DNA of 64,000 nucleotides, taken from Paguma larvata (taxonomy: Eukaryota > Chordata > Mammalia > Carnivora > Viverridae). Under the pieces are notes generated by a model. It was not told the DNA's origin. It ran no database searches and saw only the letters and a program-made list of their open reading frames with translations. A program made the translations under genes and the position numbers. This document shows positions 1 through 13,305 of this stretch, one piece after another. The stretch covers positions 83,319,132 to 83,383,131 of the forward strand of contig CM057829.1 in assembly GCA_030068075.1 (NCBI GenBank), given 5' to 3'. Each line of letters begins with the position of its first letter. The first letter of the stretch is position 1.

Positions 1-1855
1 TGGCTCCAGTAAGACTTACATGTTTTGTGTATAGGTGAGAAAGAACATTCAATGTTCAAGTCATTTATGTATCTCTTCTGGTTTTTCCTTTCTACTGGAC
101 CTTTTTGAGTCTCCTCTGTCTATATGCACAAGCTTGTGATATGCCATGAGTTTTTAAGTAGCTCAGGGCCTTTCCAGTCTACTTTCTGGCTAGGCCTTTT
201 TAGTTCTTGTGGAAAACAGTGACTAGGAATATGCTTGCCCAAACCCAAATGCGACATCAGACTAGTGGAATGAGAAAATGGCTATACCTCACGTGCTACT
301 TCCAAAAGGTAAACTTCTCAGGAAATAATGAGCCCTTTAGTCCATGGAGATACAACCCTAGTGGTCCTCATGGCCTACCTTGTGTTGTCAGAACTTCTAC
401 ATTGCTCAAGTTCGGAGTGAGGAGGTGGTGTCATCTCTAGGCAAGAAGAACAAAACTCTTGTTCTTCTTGCCTCAAGTTCAATAATTTTCAAATATAAAT
501 GCTTTTCAATTTGTTCAGTAAATTTCCAAAGTCTTGAATGGTTGCTTCAATCATGCTCATTTTATAGTTAGTTTTTTGAGGATATTTCATCCATCCATAA
601 GTTCTCTACAATCTCTCCCATGAGCATTATAAGCAAGGAATGATCAGAAACTCATGAGCAGAAAGAATAATAATAAAAATATTACATGTGTTTATTTTTA
701 AAGCAGTCTAAAGTCTTCAAAATAAAATAATTCAATGACTTTGCCAATTTTGAGTTTCTCTATGAAAATCTACATATTCTAATTAACTTCCTATTATTAT
801 ATTTTTATAAATTCCAGGCCAGAATATTTTACTAACCCAATTCTTTATTAAGCTACTCATTATGTCTATTTTAGCTCTCCTTTATTCAGTTCTTAGATGG
901 CAAATATTTTGATTTATTTATTTACTAAATTTTTACTACTTTTCTAATACATGCTAAATGTTGTTCTATAAAGTTAGTAAGCAACAGTGACAAAAATGCA
1001 GATTTTATATTCATGGAAATCATATTCTAAAGAAGTTAAACGTATCAACCCCCTTAAAATATCAGTTGATAGCACAGAAGATATGTTATTTGACCTTCAT
1101 AACACCTTTGGTAGAAAATTTTTACTTTACAGAAGGTATTCCGTTGCCTCTGCCACCTTCTCCCCAACATACTTTCACGTAAGCAGCATCTATTGGTCCC
1201 CTGTGTATGCAGAGAAAAGTACAAAAACCTATAAGGTTTTTAGAAAGCTGCACCAATAAATTTTCTGGAAGCCACTAATTTTTCTCAGTCTTCTTCTTTC
1301 CTAGAGCTTTCAGTACACCCTCAGCCCCCACAATTCTATTGAATCCCCTAATCCTTTATATTTTCTAAAATCTTAATTGAGTACTTAAAAAAAAAAGAGT
1401 GAAACTACATGTTTTTAAGACAAAAACATTTCCAACTTTCTGTGATTAATACCAAGAAAATACAGACATTTTCATAATAATCAACTAAACAGTTCTTTCA
1501 CTGTCATTTTCAAGGAAATAAATGTCAAAGCATGGTTTTATAGTGAAACACTACAATAACCTATAAATTTTCCAGTGAAAGCAGCTCTATAGGATAGATT
1601 CATGATGAGATGAAATGAAAGAAGCAGGATTAAGCAACAGTTGACTGATATTAAAATGTCAAACACAAGGTGAAAATAATCCTTTGATTGAAGATAGCAG
1701 AGTTTGTGGAATTCACATGTTTTCAACAAGGATGAACAACTATTTCAATAAAGATATTTTCTTTCATTTATTTGACAAGATGCTGTTCTGTTGAATAAGT
1801 TGAGAAAAAAAAGAAAGGAATACCAATACTTAGCTCCTGTATAAGTCAAAATAGG
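1..1855. other. AT-rich intergenic DNA, no gene seen
   Basis: Only short chance reading frames occur, none with a recognisable domain. I see no SINE or L1 signature. Older repeats too decayed to recognise by eye could be present. Confidence 0.6.
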
Positions 1856-2260
1856 TTAATTTATGCTATGATAATAAACTAACTCCAAATTCTCAGCAGC
1901 TTAAAGCAATAAAAAGTTACTTCTTGTTTTTGCCACAGGTTCCATGCTTCCACAAAGGGCAATGACAAAGTCTCTGCTCATTTTAGCCATTGAGGCTGAT
2001 GGAGGCTCAGTTTTAATACTTGCTTCCACATCACCAAGGCACAGGGAGAGGACTCAGTAAATTGGGCATTGATTGATTCTTAACACTTTTATCGAAAGTG
2101 ACAAACATATTTCCATTCTCATTTCCTTGACCAAAAAAGCCACATGGCAATTCCTAACCAGAAAAGCAAGAATGTTAAGTCCTTCCAGCCATCTGGAAGT
2201 ACAATCAGAATATTTGTGAGTGGCCCTAAATACCACCTCTGCTCTTCATGCAATCCACAA
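1856..2260. mobile_element. Decayed LTR-like mammalian repeat, family unresolved
   Basis: The left end reads like the common mammalian repeat edge in which a tract of the 'taatttatgctatgataa' type is followed by 'cagcagcttaaagcaa'. The body keeps other LTR-like phrases such as 'ccttgaccaaaaaagccacatgg'. This resembles ERVL-class LTR sequence, but I cannot name the family. Divergence is high and the limits are approximate. Confidence 0.4.
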
Positions 2261-2374
2261 TTTAATGAGGGGACTTAGAAATCGACTGCAATGTCATTAA
2301 AAGAAGAGATCAGATAAGGGCTGACAGGCATAATGATAAAAATATAGTGGTAATGACAATAAAAATGTTAATAA

Positions 2375-2655
2375 ATCCTAAGTTTTATCAATTTATTATT
2401 TTTCCAGTCATCATTCTAAGTACTACACGGTACCACATCTACATGGTACTACTAATGCATTTAATTTTCAAAACAACTGTGAGGTAGGTCATATTGTTAT
2501 TGTCTTGATTTATAGGTGAGAAAACTGAAGTACAAAGAAGTCAAGTGAGTTAGTTATCCATAATATATATATATTAATATATTTATATATATTAGTGAGG
2601 CAAGATTAGAACTTAAAGAATTTGGTTCCTGAGCCTAGCCATTACATACCATAGG
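2375..2655 (-). mobile_element. MIR SINE (ancient, tRNA-derived)
   Basis: Reading the plus strand, the order is that of an inverted MIR: a 'cattctaagtactac' segment, a 'gaggtaggt' segment, a 'gtgagaaaactgaagtacaaagaagtcaagtga' type core, then the degenerate tRNA-related part near 2600-2650. A TA-rich expansion (about 2563-2592) interrupts the core. There is no detectable target-site duplication, as expected for an element of this age. Confidence 0.7.
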
Positions 2656-2659
2656 ACAT

Positions 2660-3960
2660 TATAACCTGTTTGCCATAGTACTTTGATTTTCAACCTTTGC
2701 TTTTAATTTACAAGACCTGTCTTCATCTAAAATCTTACTTAGAAAGCTGTTATAAAAACGAATCCAAGGGAAGCATGTTTGGTTAAAGTGGGGCAGCATG
2801 TACAATCTTCCAGTTACAAATCTAGAAAGCTGGCATTAACATAAAAAAAAAAAAACTTGACACTTATTTGCTAAAAATATGACTAATTAATATGACCCTT
2901 CACATCCTCATACCGTAGCTAAATTATCTGTTTCTACAGGTGCTATAGTGACATCAAAAGCCAGAAAAAACAAGTATCCTGAGACACAAAGTTAGGAGTC
3001 TATTGTCAGGCTAAAATTCAACAGACTAATTTTTTTATTTCTAGAGTTCAGTATTTTAAAAACTTTTCTCAACTACATGTACATAAACAAATCCAGGATT
3101 AAGAAAGATGTAAAGGGAATGGACAACGCTCTATAAGAAGGATGAAAAGCACTATCCTACCAGTTAATTACTAGCCAGCTGGGTAATCGTGTTTAATTCT
3201 ATAAAGAGGCCAAAAAGTACAGCTATCTGGCAGCCACCAACAGAGGAGAGTTTGAATACCCTCTATACTCCATGAAATCGATGTATCTGTCGAATCTTAA
3301 ATGTGCTTCCCATTACTCATTCATTAACATTTAAATGAGAAAGATACTAAGATATATATTTTTCTAACGTCTCCACCATTAATTGCTTTCTCTTAAATTA
3401 TCAGAATATAAGAAAGAAATACAAAGCCAATATTTATAACATTTCTTCTCAGAATACAGCATTTAACTTTAGTAGTCATCACTACATATAGTATTTAAGA
3501 TAAATACTTAAAATCAAGAAATTTCAGTTTCCAGTTACTAACAATATAAATATTTGTCACCTTAACTACCGTTAAAACGATTAGGTGAAATATGAGAAAT
3601 AATAAATAACTACAAAAATAAATAAATAAATAAACAGATATTATACACACCCCTCTTTCCTACAAACATAGAGCCACATTCATTCACTGAATATTTTCAC
3701 TTTCTATGCTTCTCCTTTAATTAATCTCATGAATATATTAATGTATTTATTTCAGTCATACTACACAAAACTTTTTTTAACTTCCATAATTATAACTGGG
3801 TGACAGCATGCTTTGAAATAATGGTTAAAGTATTTCATTCCTTAGATTATGTTCAACTCTACTATTATTAAGATTAATTTATAAATGTAAATTCGAAAAA
3901 GTATTTTTGGGTTTAGGCAGCAAAACTGACAATATTTCAAATGTATTTGTCCTAAATTTA
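2660..3960. other. Intergenic DNA, no gene seen
   Basis: AT-rich unique-looking sequence with a short (AAAT)n tract near 3616-3634. No coding or repeat signature is strong enough to name. Confidence 0.55.
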
Positions 3961-3961
3961 A

Positions 3962-4184
3962 AATGGAATCAGGGTGCCTGAGTGGCGCAGTCGGTTCAGC
4001 GTCCGACTTTGGCTCAGGTCATGATCTTGCTGTTTGTGATTTGGAGCTCTGTGCTGACAGCTCAGAGCCTGGAGCCTGCTTCGGATTCTGTGTCTCTCTC
4101 TCTGCCCCTCCCCAGCTTGCACTAAGTCTCTGTCTCTCTCTCTCTCAAAAATAAATAAACACTAAAAAAATATAATGGAATCAG
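3962..4184 (+). mobile_element. Felid CAN-SINE with target-site duplication
   Basis: The body (about 3973-4173) starts with a tRNA-like head (gggtgcctgagtggcgcag), then the felid-type middle, a CT-rich stretch and an A-rich tail. It is flanked by an 11-bp direct repeat, aatggaatcag (3962-3972 and 4174-4184), which marks L1-driven insertion. An open frame of 63 codons runs through it but has no protein meaning. Confidence 0.95.
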
Positions 4185-7100
4185 AAAATATGGTAATTTT
4201 ACTGTTGAAAACTAGTATAACATAAAGTGTTGTCTTGAAAGTGATTTTATATTTCTTAGAACCTTAAAATGTAAGTCTGATATAGCTCATACATATCTTC
4301 TTGATTCTCTGTGTTTTATATTACAGTATGTGCTACAGGACACAAAATTCAAAAAAATTAAAAAAAAAAACTTTTAAATTTCAAAAAAAAACTTAAGTGA
4401 CTAAGGGGTTTAACTAAAATTTCTTATGGTCCTTGGAGAAGTTTGACATCAGACATAAGCAATCCTAAAAAAAATAAAAACAAACCAAACAAATCACATT
4501 CACTTTAGACATTGTTGATTTTTCAAATCTTTTCTTGTACTTCCCACCAATGGGGCTTTTCTGTCTGAGTTTTTCCTGATTAAATCACTCTGTCTGTAAG
4601 CATTTAAAATTCTTCCTTTCTTTTTTGTTTACAGTAGTTTGTTCTTCATGGAAATCTGGGTACTGGATATTAACTTTATATCATTTTTGTGTTGAACAAT
4701 GAATTTCCCCAACTAAACAGTTATTTGTTTAATCAGGCTATTTATCTCCCAAGAACCCTATTTATATTCTTAGCACTATAGCTATAAAATTTGATATTAG
4801 ATTTTTTTAGATTCCACAAGCATCTTCCATATATTTGCTCTTATATTTTAATAGGATATTTCTATAAAACACTATAGTCAATGATATTATCATCATTGTC
4901 CCAGTAGGCTACAAGGTTCCATTGCTGTCAGTAAGGACTTATCTGCCAAGTTAGAAAACTTTCGTTTTCATAAAAGTCTTTCCTGCCATCCAAATGTTCA
5001 CAGCTGCCATAGTAATAAATGCCATCCTTCTTCAGTATCTATCTCTCTAAATCTCCAAAGGGTAACATCTGAATAAAAAATAAAAGGGGTAAAAATCACA
5101 TAGAGCCTGATTATATTCTTGGAATGAGTTCTATTAGCTGTACCTGAAGAGTTTAAATGGAGTGGGGAAAAAAATAAAAAATTTGTCCCTAATAGAATTT
5201 TTTTCCTGTATATATGAGTATTATTATGCTTAATTTCTGAAGTTTCCTTCTCTAGGTGAGTAGGGCATTCTAAACCAAAATAATTGCAATTGGCTTTAAC
5301 AAGTGCCATTATTCCCTGTTAAGCAAATTTTCTAACTCCCCTTTGATTTATTATGTAACCTTAAAGTTTTTTAATATCATTTTTTTTTTTTTGCTATCTG
5401 ACCTCTCAGTTATTGTCATACATCTTTCTTGCTCTCTCAAAGGGAGGTGATCTAGATTAATGAGTTTGAACTCCACAGATTAATACTCTATAAGTAGAAA
5501 TCATATTTCAATTGGTATTATTTCACTATTTCAATTTTCTCAAATCACTCGGGACCCATACTAACCTAGAGGGATGACAAACACTAAGATTAAGCTAGAA
5601 CAGCCATAATGTAAATTCTCATTTCACAACCTTCAGAAAAATATGAGTACCAATGCTGTTAGGATTAGACCAACGGCAACTAACTGCTGCCAAAGCAGAA
5701 AGACAATTTGTTCTTTAAAGGATCTTACCAAGCTCTTTCCCTAAGGCTTGCCCTTTAACTAAAATCATGCCCAGGAGATAAATGGAAGCCATGAGATATA
5801 ATGCACAGAAGCACAGATTGTTTACTGAAGTTTGATCAAAGAAAACCAGACTGCTAGAGCACTGAGACAGCACTGGTGATGCAAATTAGCCTGGAAAGGT
5901 GGTGTTATGGCTGTAACCGCCTTCCATAGAATCAGGATATTTTTTTAATTGTACACGTGGTCTAGAAATGTAGGCAGAATATTGTTGGAAAAACTAACAT
6001 ATAGATTAATATTAATATTACACATAATTATATATTAAAATGTATTTATAATAATACATGTATTTTAGAAGGAAAAAAACTCAACATTCAGGTCTTCATC
6101 ATCTGTCTTTACTTTCAGGTGCTGTAACCCTGTTCTTCTAGGATAGTAGTATGGTTGTAGTAGGGGTAGTAGTAATCTGAAGTAACTGGTAACTCCTAAA
6201 TAATTGCAGTCATTTGTACAATGTATCTTGTGAATGGGAAAAAGCATTCATCTTTAAAGACAAATGCTAAGGACAAGTAACATTTACGATATTGCTTACC
6301 ACATTACAAGCACATACTGAGCCCTTTATATACATTGCCTCCTAGTAGTGAGGTATAGAAAGATACATTTCTCGAAAGTATATGATATTTACTGAAATTT
6401 GATCAAAAAGAAATCTGACTTTTTAAAATCACAATATTAAACAATGGAACAATCTATTTTCATTATGAGTATATATTAGAAAGATTCAATTAATTCATAG
6501 TTAAGGGATAATATGAATGGCGTAAGAAACATTTAATGGAGACCATATGACCACCAGAGAGTTTAGCTCTTTACCATAATATGATCATGTGAAGAATATT
6601 CATTACAAAATAATACTCTGAACAATTGACCAATATTTTCAAGATAAGAAGAACAGAAGAAAGATGCTGCTAAAGGCTTTGAAAGTATAGCCTCTGAGTC
6701 ACATATGACCAATTACAGTGCTTTTGGCATATAAATATTACTCAAATCAAATCAAATTATAATATGCTATATACTATAGATTTCCAGAAATCTACAACTG
6801 GGTGGAAAAGCTAGGTATATCACAAGTAAAAAGCAAAACAGAGCAAACAAACAAAAAACAAACCCCACAAAAAACAACAAAAAATAGTATCTAAGTAGTG
6901 GATAAATGGTAATAAAAGCACTGTTAAGAGAAATCGTAGACTTAATTCATCATTAATTAATATAGCAAACTGAATGTTATTCATAAAATAAAGGCAAAGA
7001 GGTTTTATCAGAAAATATGTAAGAGATAGATCTAGAAGAATTCAGAACATGTGAAAAGAGAGGAATATTATTATTTATGTGGTAATATGTAACCCAAAAT

Positions 7101-7354
7101 AAAAATGTAATAGAGCACCTTTATTTATATGTGTTTGTCAGGTGGGTTTTGAGCTGGTGAAAGAAAATGATGAATATAACTTGAAAAAGGTACTTCTTCC
7201 TTGAAAGATGTATAGAGAAAAATAAATGCTGGACATGTGTTGTAATCTTAGGTTTTATATAGAAAACAGAGAGAAAAAAATGCAATGAATTTGATTCAAT
7301 TGTCTCTTATAAAGATCTGATCTGTAAACATAAATTTAAAAATGTGAATTTTTA
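4185..7354. other. Intergenic DNA, no gene seen
   Basis: AT-rich sequence without convincing exons. A faint MIR-like phrase lies near 6295-6370 (acatactgagccctttatatacattg type), too weak to call. Poly-A and poly-T runs occur near 4350-4390 and 5378. Confidence 0.55.
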
Positions 7355-7365
7355 GACAATACAGA

Positions 7366-7583
7366 ATTTTTTTTTAATTTTTTCATGTTTATTTATTTTT
7401 GAGAGATTGAGTGACAGAGCGCAAGCTGGGGAGGGGTAGACGGAGAGGGACACAGAATCTGAGGCAGGGTCCAGGCTCTGAGCTATCAGCACATAGCCCG
7501 ACACAGGGCTTGCACTCATGAACCCTGAGATCATGACCTGAGCTGAAATTGCATGCTTAACTGAATGAGCCACCCGGGCACCC
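7366..7583 (-). mobile_element. Felid CAN-SINE, inverted
   Basis: Read on the minus strand it starts at the gggtgcccgggtggctcatt head near 7583 and ends in an A-rich tail at about 7366 (a T-run on the plus strand). Flanks gacaatacagaa (from 7355) and ggcaattcagaa (from 7587) look like a diverged duplication. Several substitutions indicate a moderately old copy. Confidence 0.92.
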
Positions 7584-7764
7584 ACAGGCAATTCAGAATT
7601 TCAACAATTCTGTTCAGAATCTACTCACAAAAAAACACAACTTAAAGTAAGTTTTGATGATTTCATGCAATTAACTATCAGATAATTGGAGGCATTTTCT
7701 AAATTACCAAAAGTAATACACAGTGGGATATCATCATGGAGGAAAGAGGTATGAATTAAGTTTT

Positions 7765-7908
7765 AAAGGAAGGCATTCATTGTGATGAACGCCGGGTATT
7801 ATAGGTAAGTGATGAATTACTAATTTCTATTCCTGAAACCAGTATTACAATATATGGTAACTAACTAGAATTTAAATAAAAACTAAAAAAAAAAAAAAAA
7901 AAAAAAAA
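7765..7908 (+). mobile_element. L1 3' end fragment with poly-A tail
   Basis: The sequence matches the end of carnivore L1 3' UTRs: a 'gtgatgaacgccgggtatt' type phrase, then an 'aactaactagaatttaaataaaaac' type end and a poly-A tail of about 25 bases (about 7884-7908). It is a severely 5'-truncated insertion. A clear target duplication was not found. Confidence 0.8.
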
Positions 7909-8549
7909 GGATGGTGTTATTTTGAGTAAAGGAATAATATATTGGAAAGTAGGGTTTGAGTGGGTAGTGAAACCTGCTAAAGATAATATATACTAATGCA
8001 ACTCATTAAGTAAAGACTTATTAAATATCTTCTCTTGAACACAAACAAGCTAGACCTCAGAAACATGAATGAATACTAAAAGATCGCCTTCCGTGAAGTA
8101 GTTTATAATTTAATGAGATAAACAGATATGCAGCACCAAAGCAAACAAAAAAGTCAAGTCAGATTTGACACTGTTCAAATATTCGTAATAACAGATATTG
8201 ATTGATTTGGAGAAGATGACCTTTGAACATCATTTATAATTGATATACAAGTTTAATGCAATTCCTGACAACATTTCAGAAAGTTTTGTAGGGTTTGTAA
8301 TAGACAATATTATTTTAAAGTTTCTATGAAGAGACAAGGAATAGGAATAACTGAAGCAGTTTTGAAAAAGTAAAAGGAAATGGGAGAAACAGTCAACTTA
8401 ATTTCAAACCAGTATGTATTTAAGTAATAAAGACTGTGGAATTAATTGGTGGAGAGATAGAGACATAGATGAAGGAAAGAGAACAGGGAACTCGGAAATC
8501 AATACACACGAATGTCCACAAATGCTTTTTTTTGAAGTAAGACTCTCTA
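7909..8549. other. Intergenic DNA, no gene seen
   Basis: Nothing recognisable. Short reading frames only. Confidence 0.5.
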
Positions 8550-9435
8550 TTTTTTTTTTAGAGGAGTGTAAGGTTCACTTCAAAGTTGATAGGAAAATAT
8601 AGAGATTTTCCAAATAATCCCTTATGCCACACATGCATAGCCTACTACATTATCAACATCCCCAGCAGAATGGCCCCTTTGTTATAACTGATGTACCCAC
8701 ATTGAACATTACAATCGTGATGAATTCATAATTTATATTACTGTTTACTATTGGTGTTGGGGATTCTGAGTTTGGATAAATATATAAAAACATATCTATC
8801 ATTATAGTACCACAGAGAGTATTTTTACTGTGCAAAAAACTGTGTTCTGCCTGCCTCTTCATCACTTCCCACACCCTAAATCCCTGGCTACCATTGATCT
8901 TTTTACTGTATTCCCAGTTGTACCTTTCCATCACAATGTATAGTTAGAATTATACATTATGTAGACTTTTCAAATTGGCTTCTTTTAGTTATTAATATTC
9001 ATTTAAGATTTCTCTATGTCTTTTCATGGCTTGATAATTCATTTCTTTTTAACATCGAATACTATCGTATTCTAGATCTTCTACCATTTATTTATCCATT
9101 CACCTACTAAAGGACATCATGGTTCTTTCGAAGGAACCATGGCATTAATAAATAAAACCGTTATAAAAATAATGTGCAGGTTTTGGGTGAATGTAAGTAT
9201 TCAACTCCTTTGAGTAAACACCAAAGGACATGTTGCTGAATCATATGGTATGAGTGTGTTTAGTTTTGTAAGAAACTGTAGAAATATCTTCCAAAGTGGC
9301 TATACCATTTTGCATTCCCACCAGGAATGAATTATAGTTCCTGTTGCTCTACAACTTCATTAAGAATTTGGCATTGTCAGTTTTCCAGATTTTGACCATT
9401 CTAAAAGGTATGTAGTAGTACCGTCTTATTTATTT

Positions 9436-9497
9436 GTCCTTCTTTTTGCCTTTCTTTCTCCCGTTCTCTCTCTCTTCTCTCCCCCTCTCTTTTTCTT
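9436..9497. repeat. Pyrimidine-rich low-complexity tract inside L1
   Basis: Almost pure C/T stretch with ttctttctcccgttctctct-type composition. It interrupts the alignment of the surrounding L1 and probably arose by local expansion. Confidence 0.7.
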
Positions 9498-10397
9498 ATA
9501 ACATATGGTGTGGAACATCTTTTTACCTATTTGCCACATGTATCTTCTTTGTTGAGGTGTTTGTTCAAGTCTTTGGTTCACTGTTAAATTACAATGTTTA
9601 TTTTCTTATTGTTGTTTGAAGAGTTCTTTGCAGACCAGACTTTAATAGGTGTGTCATTTTAAAATATTTTTTCTCTCAGTCTGTGAAGGTTCTTATCATT
9701 CTTTTGTGACTTTCATAGAATGGAAGTTTTAAATTTTAATGATGCGCAGCTTATCAATTATTTCTCACATGGATCATACCTTTGGTATTGTATCTAAAGT
9801 CATCATACCTACGGTCATCTAGAGTTTCTCCTATGCTATCTTAAGGAGTTTTATAGTTTTGTGTTTTACATTTAGGTCCGTGATCCATTTTTAGTTAGTT
9901 TTTGTGAAGGGTATAAGGTCTGTAGCTAGATTCGCTTTTTTGCATGTGAATATCCAATTGTTTCAACACCATTTGTTGAAAATACTATCTGTTTCAATAC
10001 ATTGATTTTGCTTCTTTGTCAAAGATAAGTTGATTATATTTATGGAGTTCTATATCTAGGTTCTCTCTTCTGTTCTGTTGATATGTTTCTTTTCTGCTAC
10101 TACCACACTATTATAATTACGATAGCTTTATAGTTAATATTAAGCCAGGTCATGTCCTCCTACCTTGTTCTTCTTCAATACTGTGTTTGATATTCTGGGT
10201 CTTATTCCTTTCCACATAAACTTTAGAATCAGTTTGTCAATATACCCAATTAACTTTGTTGGGTTTTTATTGGTATTGCATTGAATCTATAAATCAATTT
10301 GGGAAGAACTGATATCTTGACAATGTTGAATCATCCTACCTATAAACGTGGAATATCTTTTCATCTATTCAGTTCTTCTTTGAAACAAGACATCAGA

Positions 10398-10610
10398 GGA
10401 GTGCCTGGGTGGCTCAATGGGTTGAGTGTCTGAACTTCAGCTCAGGTCATGATCTCACAGTTCTGGAATTGAGCCGCATCTAGGGCTCTGTGTGGACAGC
10501 TTGAAGCCTGGAGTCTGCTTCAGATTCTGTGTCTCCTTCTCTCTCTGCTCCTCCCCATTTGTACTCTCTCTCTCTCAAAATAAAATAAATAAATAAATAA
10601 ATAAATAAAT
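10398..10610 (+). mobile_element. Felid CAN-SINE inserted in the old L1
   Basis: Head 'agtgcctgggtggctcaatg', felid middle, CT tract, and a tail expanded to an (AAAT)n microsatellite at about 10577-10612. The flanks aagacatcagag and aagacagag are an imperfect duplication. It splits the minus-strand L1, so it is younger. Confidence 0.93.
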
Positions 10611-11296
10611 AAGACAGAGTTTTGTCAAATTTTCTTCATGTTTTGTTAGATTTGTGCCTATTTCATTTTCAAGGTTGCTATTCTATTATAAATGGTATTG
10701 TGTTTTTAATTTCAAATTCCCTTTGTTCACTGCAGGTATATAAAAAGTTATTGACTTTTGCATATTAATCCTGTACCCAGCAACATTGCTATAATCACGT
10801 ATTAATATCAGGACTTAAAAAAGTTCTTTTGAATTTTCTGCATAGATAATAATGTTAATATTCATTAATATTATTTTTCTTTTTTTGTCTTACTGCAGTA
10901 TCTAGAACTTCCAGCACAATATTGAAAGAAAATGGTGAGAGGAGACATATTTGCTTGTACCTGACCTTCTGATCTTAGTGGAAAGCTTTAAATTGTTTTT
11001 TTCTTTTTTAGTATGAAGTAGAATGTTAGCTGTATTTTTTCTTTAGTAGGTATTTGTTATCAAGTAGATAAAGTTCCTCTCTATTCCTTCTTTATTATGA
11101 GTTATTATCATAAATAGGTATTAGATTTTAACAAATTTTTCCACAACTATTGATATGATCATTCAGGTTTATTAGCCTATTTATGTAATGGATTGTATTA
11201 GTTGATATCAAAGTGTTCAATTAGCTTTGCATACCTGGTATAATGTCTGCTTGATTATGGTGTATATTTTTATACATATTTTTCATTTTATCTCAC

Positions 11297-11487
11297 TTTT
11301 TTTAAGTTTATTTATTTATTTATTTTGAGAGAGTAATAGAGAGAGTGAGCAAGGAGTAGCAGAGAGAGAATCCTATGCAGGCTCTGCACAATCAGCACAT
11401 GGAGCCTGAATCCATGAACCATGAGATCATGACCTGAGCCGAAACTATGAGTCAGGCACTCAGTGGAATGAGCCACCCAGGTGCCCC
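11297..11487 (-). mobile_element. Felid CAN-SINE, inverted, inserted in the old L1
   Basis: On the plus strand it starts with a T-rich/(TTTA)n tail near 11297, then the GA-rich stretch, and ends with 'agccacccaggtgcccc' at 11487. Flanks near 11281 and 11488 share a cattttg/cattttatc-like word, a probable worn duplication. Confidence 0.9.
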
Positions 11488-11893
11488 ATTTTGCATTTAT
11501 TTGTTAATATTTTACTGAGAATTTTTGCATTAATGTACATGAGAGATATTGGTCTATAGTTTTCTCTTCCTGCAATGTGTTTGTCTGATTTTGGTATGAG
11601 AGTAATGCTGGCTTCATAGAATGAGTTTTCTCATTATTTCCTTTTCTTTTATCCTCTGAAAGTAATTGTAGAGAATTATTAAATTTCTCCCTTCAGTCTT
11701 TGGTAGAATTTATCTGTGAACCAATGTAGCCCTGAGACTTTTTGTTTTGAAGGGTTATTAATTATTGTCTCAATTTCTTTTACAGATTTAACTTATTCAC
11801 ATTGTCTATTTCTTCTTGTGTAAATTTTGGCAAATTGTGTCTTTCAATAAATTGTGTTTTTTTTCACCCAGGTTATCAACCTTGTAGGCATAG

Positions 11894-13305
11894 AGGTTTC
11901 ATAGCCCAGCTGGTTTTGACAAAAGTGCAAAAGCAATTCAATGAAAAGCTAGCCTCTTCAACAAATCATACTGAAGCAATTCAATTTCAATAGGCATAAA
12001 TAATAATCCTGACCAAGTTTCACACTTTTACAAAAATTAAAAAAAAACATGTATCATTAACATGAATATAAAGTGTAACAATTTATAAAGAACACATAGG
12101 AAAAAGTTTTCAAGATCTAAGACTAGTAAAAGTCTTATCAGAGTTGACATACAAAACATGATCTATAAAAGAAGAAAACAGGTAAGTCTGATTTCATTGA
12201 AATTAAAAAAATATATATTTGGTCTATGATAGTTTTTGCCAAGAGAATGAACAGGCAAATAAAAGACTGGGAGAAAAATATTTTCAAATTACACATCCAA
12301 AAACCTAATATCTAGAATATATAAAAAATTCTCAAACTTCAACTGGAGTAAGAGCAAATAATCCAATTAGATCATAGGTGAAAGACATGTAGAAACATTT
12401 TACTGAAAAAAATAAACAAATGGAAAAAATAAATTAAAAAAGAAAATTAAAGATGTAAACATTAGTCTTCATGTAAATGTAAATTAAAACCTCAAGAGTT
12501 ACTGCCATGCACCTCTCAGAATGGCAAAAAAAAAACAAAAACAAAAACAAAAAAACCCAAACAACCAACCAAACAAAAATGCCCAAATGTTAGTAAGTAT
12601 GTGAAAATACTAAATCACTCATACATTGCTGTTGGGAATATAAAATGGCACAGCCATTATGGAAAACTGGGAGTTTAACGTGCAACTACCAAGTAGCCCA
12701 GCAACTGCACTTCTGAGAATCTATCTGAAGAAAGGAAGGTAGGCCCATCAAAACAAACAAACAAAAAACAAACAAACCAAAAAAACTATACACAAATATT
12801 TGTATCAGCTTAATTTATAAGAGCCTCAAACTGGAAATAACCCAGATGGACCTCAACGAGTGAATGGCTAAACAAAACATGAAGTACTACTCAGCAACAA
12901 ACATAAATGCACTGCTGATCTGAATTAATTTCCAGATTATTATACTTGTGAAAACATCCCTTCCCCAAAGGTTATATAGTGTGTGATTCCATTTGTATAA
13001 CATTCTTGAAATGACAAAATTATGAGACAGAGGAACAGATTATTGATTGCCAAGACTTAAGGAGGGGTAGGGGCAGAGAAGAAGCAGGTGGCTACAAAAG
13101 GACAACATAAATCATCCCCTGGTGATGAGAATGTCTATATATCAACTATATCAATGCCAATATCTGAATTATGATGATGTACTGTAGTTTTGAATAATGT
13201 TCAAGGAAAGTAGGTAAAAGGTAAGTGGGATTTGTCAGTAATTATTTCTTACAAGTGCATGTGAATCTGTAATTTTCTCAAAACAAAACCCTAATTAAAA
13301 AAAAT
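11894..13305 (+). mobile_element. Old L1 3' part (ORF2 remnant and 3' UTR), sense
   Basis: From about 11.9 kb the plus strand follows L1 ORF2 in the coding direction: a 'ttttgacaaaagtgc' type phrase, then 'tctcagaatggcaaa' (12514), 'cattgctgttgggaatataaaatgg' (about 12627) and 'gcccagcaactgcact' (about 12697), followed by the 3' UTR and an A-rich end near 13300. Every frame has stops and A-rich expansions (12528-12580, 12750-12785). It abuts the opposite-strand L1 at about 11.89 kb. Confidence 0.8.

Larger units (their letters stand above)
8550..11893 (-). mobile_element. Old L1 (3' UTR and decayed ORF2), antisense
   Basis: On the minus strand this is an L1 of mid-mammalian age, running from ORF2 (about 11.89 kb) down to the 3' end (about 8.55 kb). 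The plus strand shows the usual antisense-L1 landmarks in order: a 'catgcatagcctactacattatcaac' type 3' segment, 'accattttgcattcccacca' near 9300, the ORF2 C-terminal part, and the reverse-transcriptase part after 10.6 kb. The frame is broken throughout. A pyrimidine-rich tract at about 9436-9497 replaces normal L1 sequence. Two felid SINEs (10398-10610 and 11297-11487) were inserted later. There is no ORF1, so the element is 5'-truncated. Confidence 0.85.

Noticed and set aside
3963..4154. 63-codon frame starting at an ATG
   Set aside because: It lies almost wholly inside a SINE and simply translates the tRNA-like head and CT-rich stretch. Similar frames occur in the SINEs at 7352-7591, 50590-50846 and 60046-60243.
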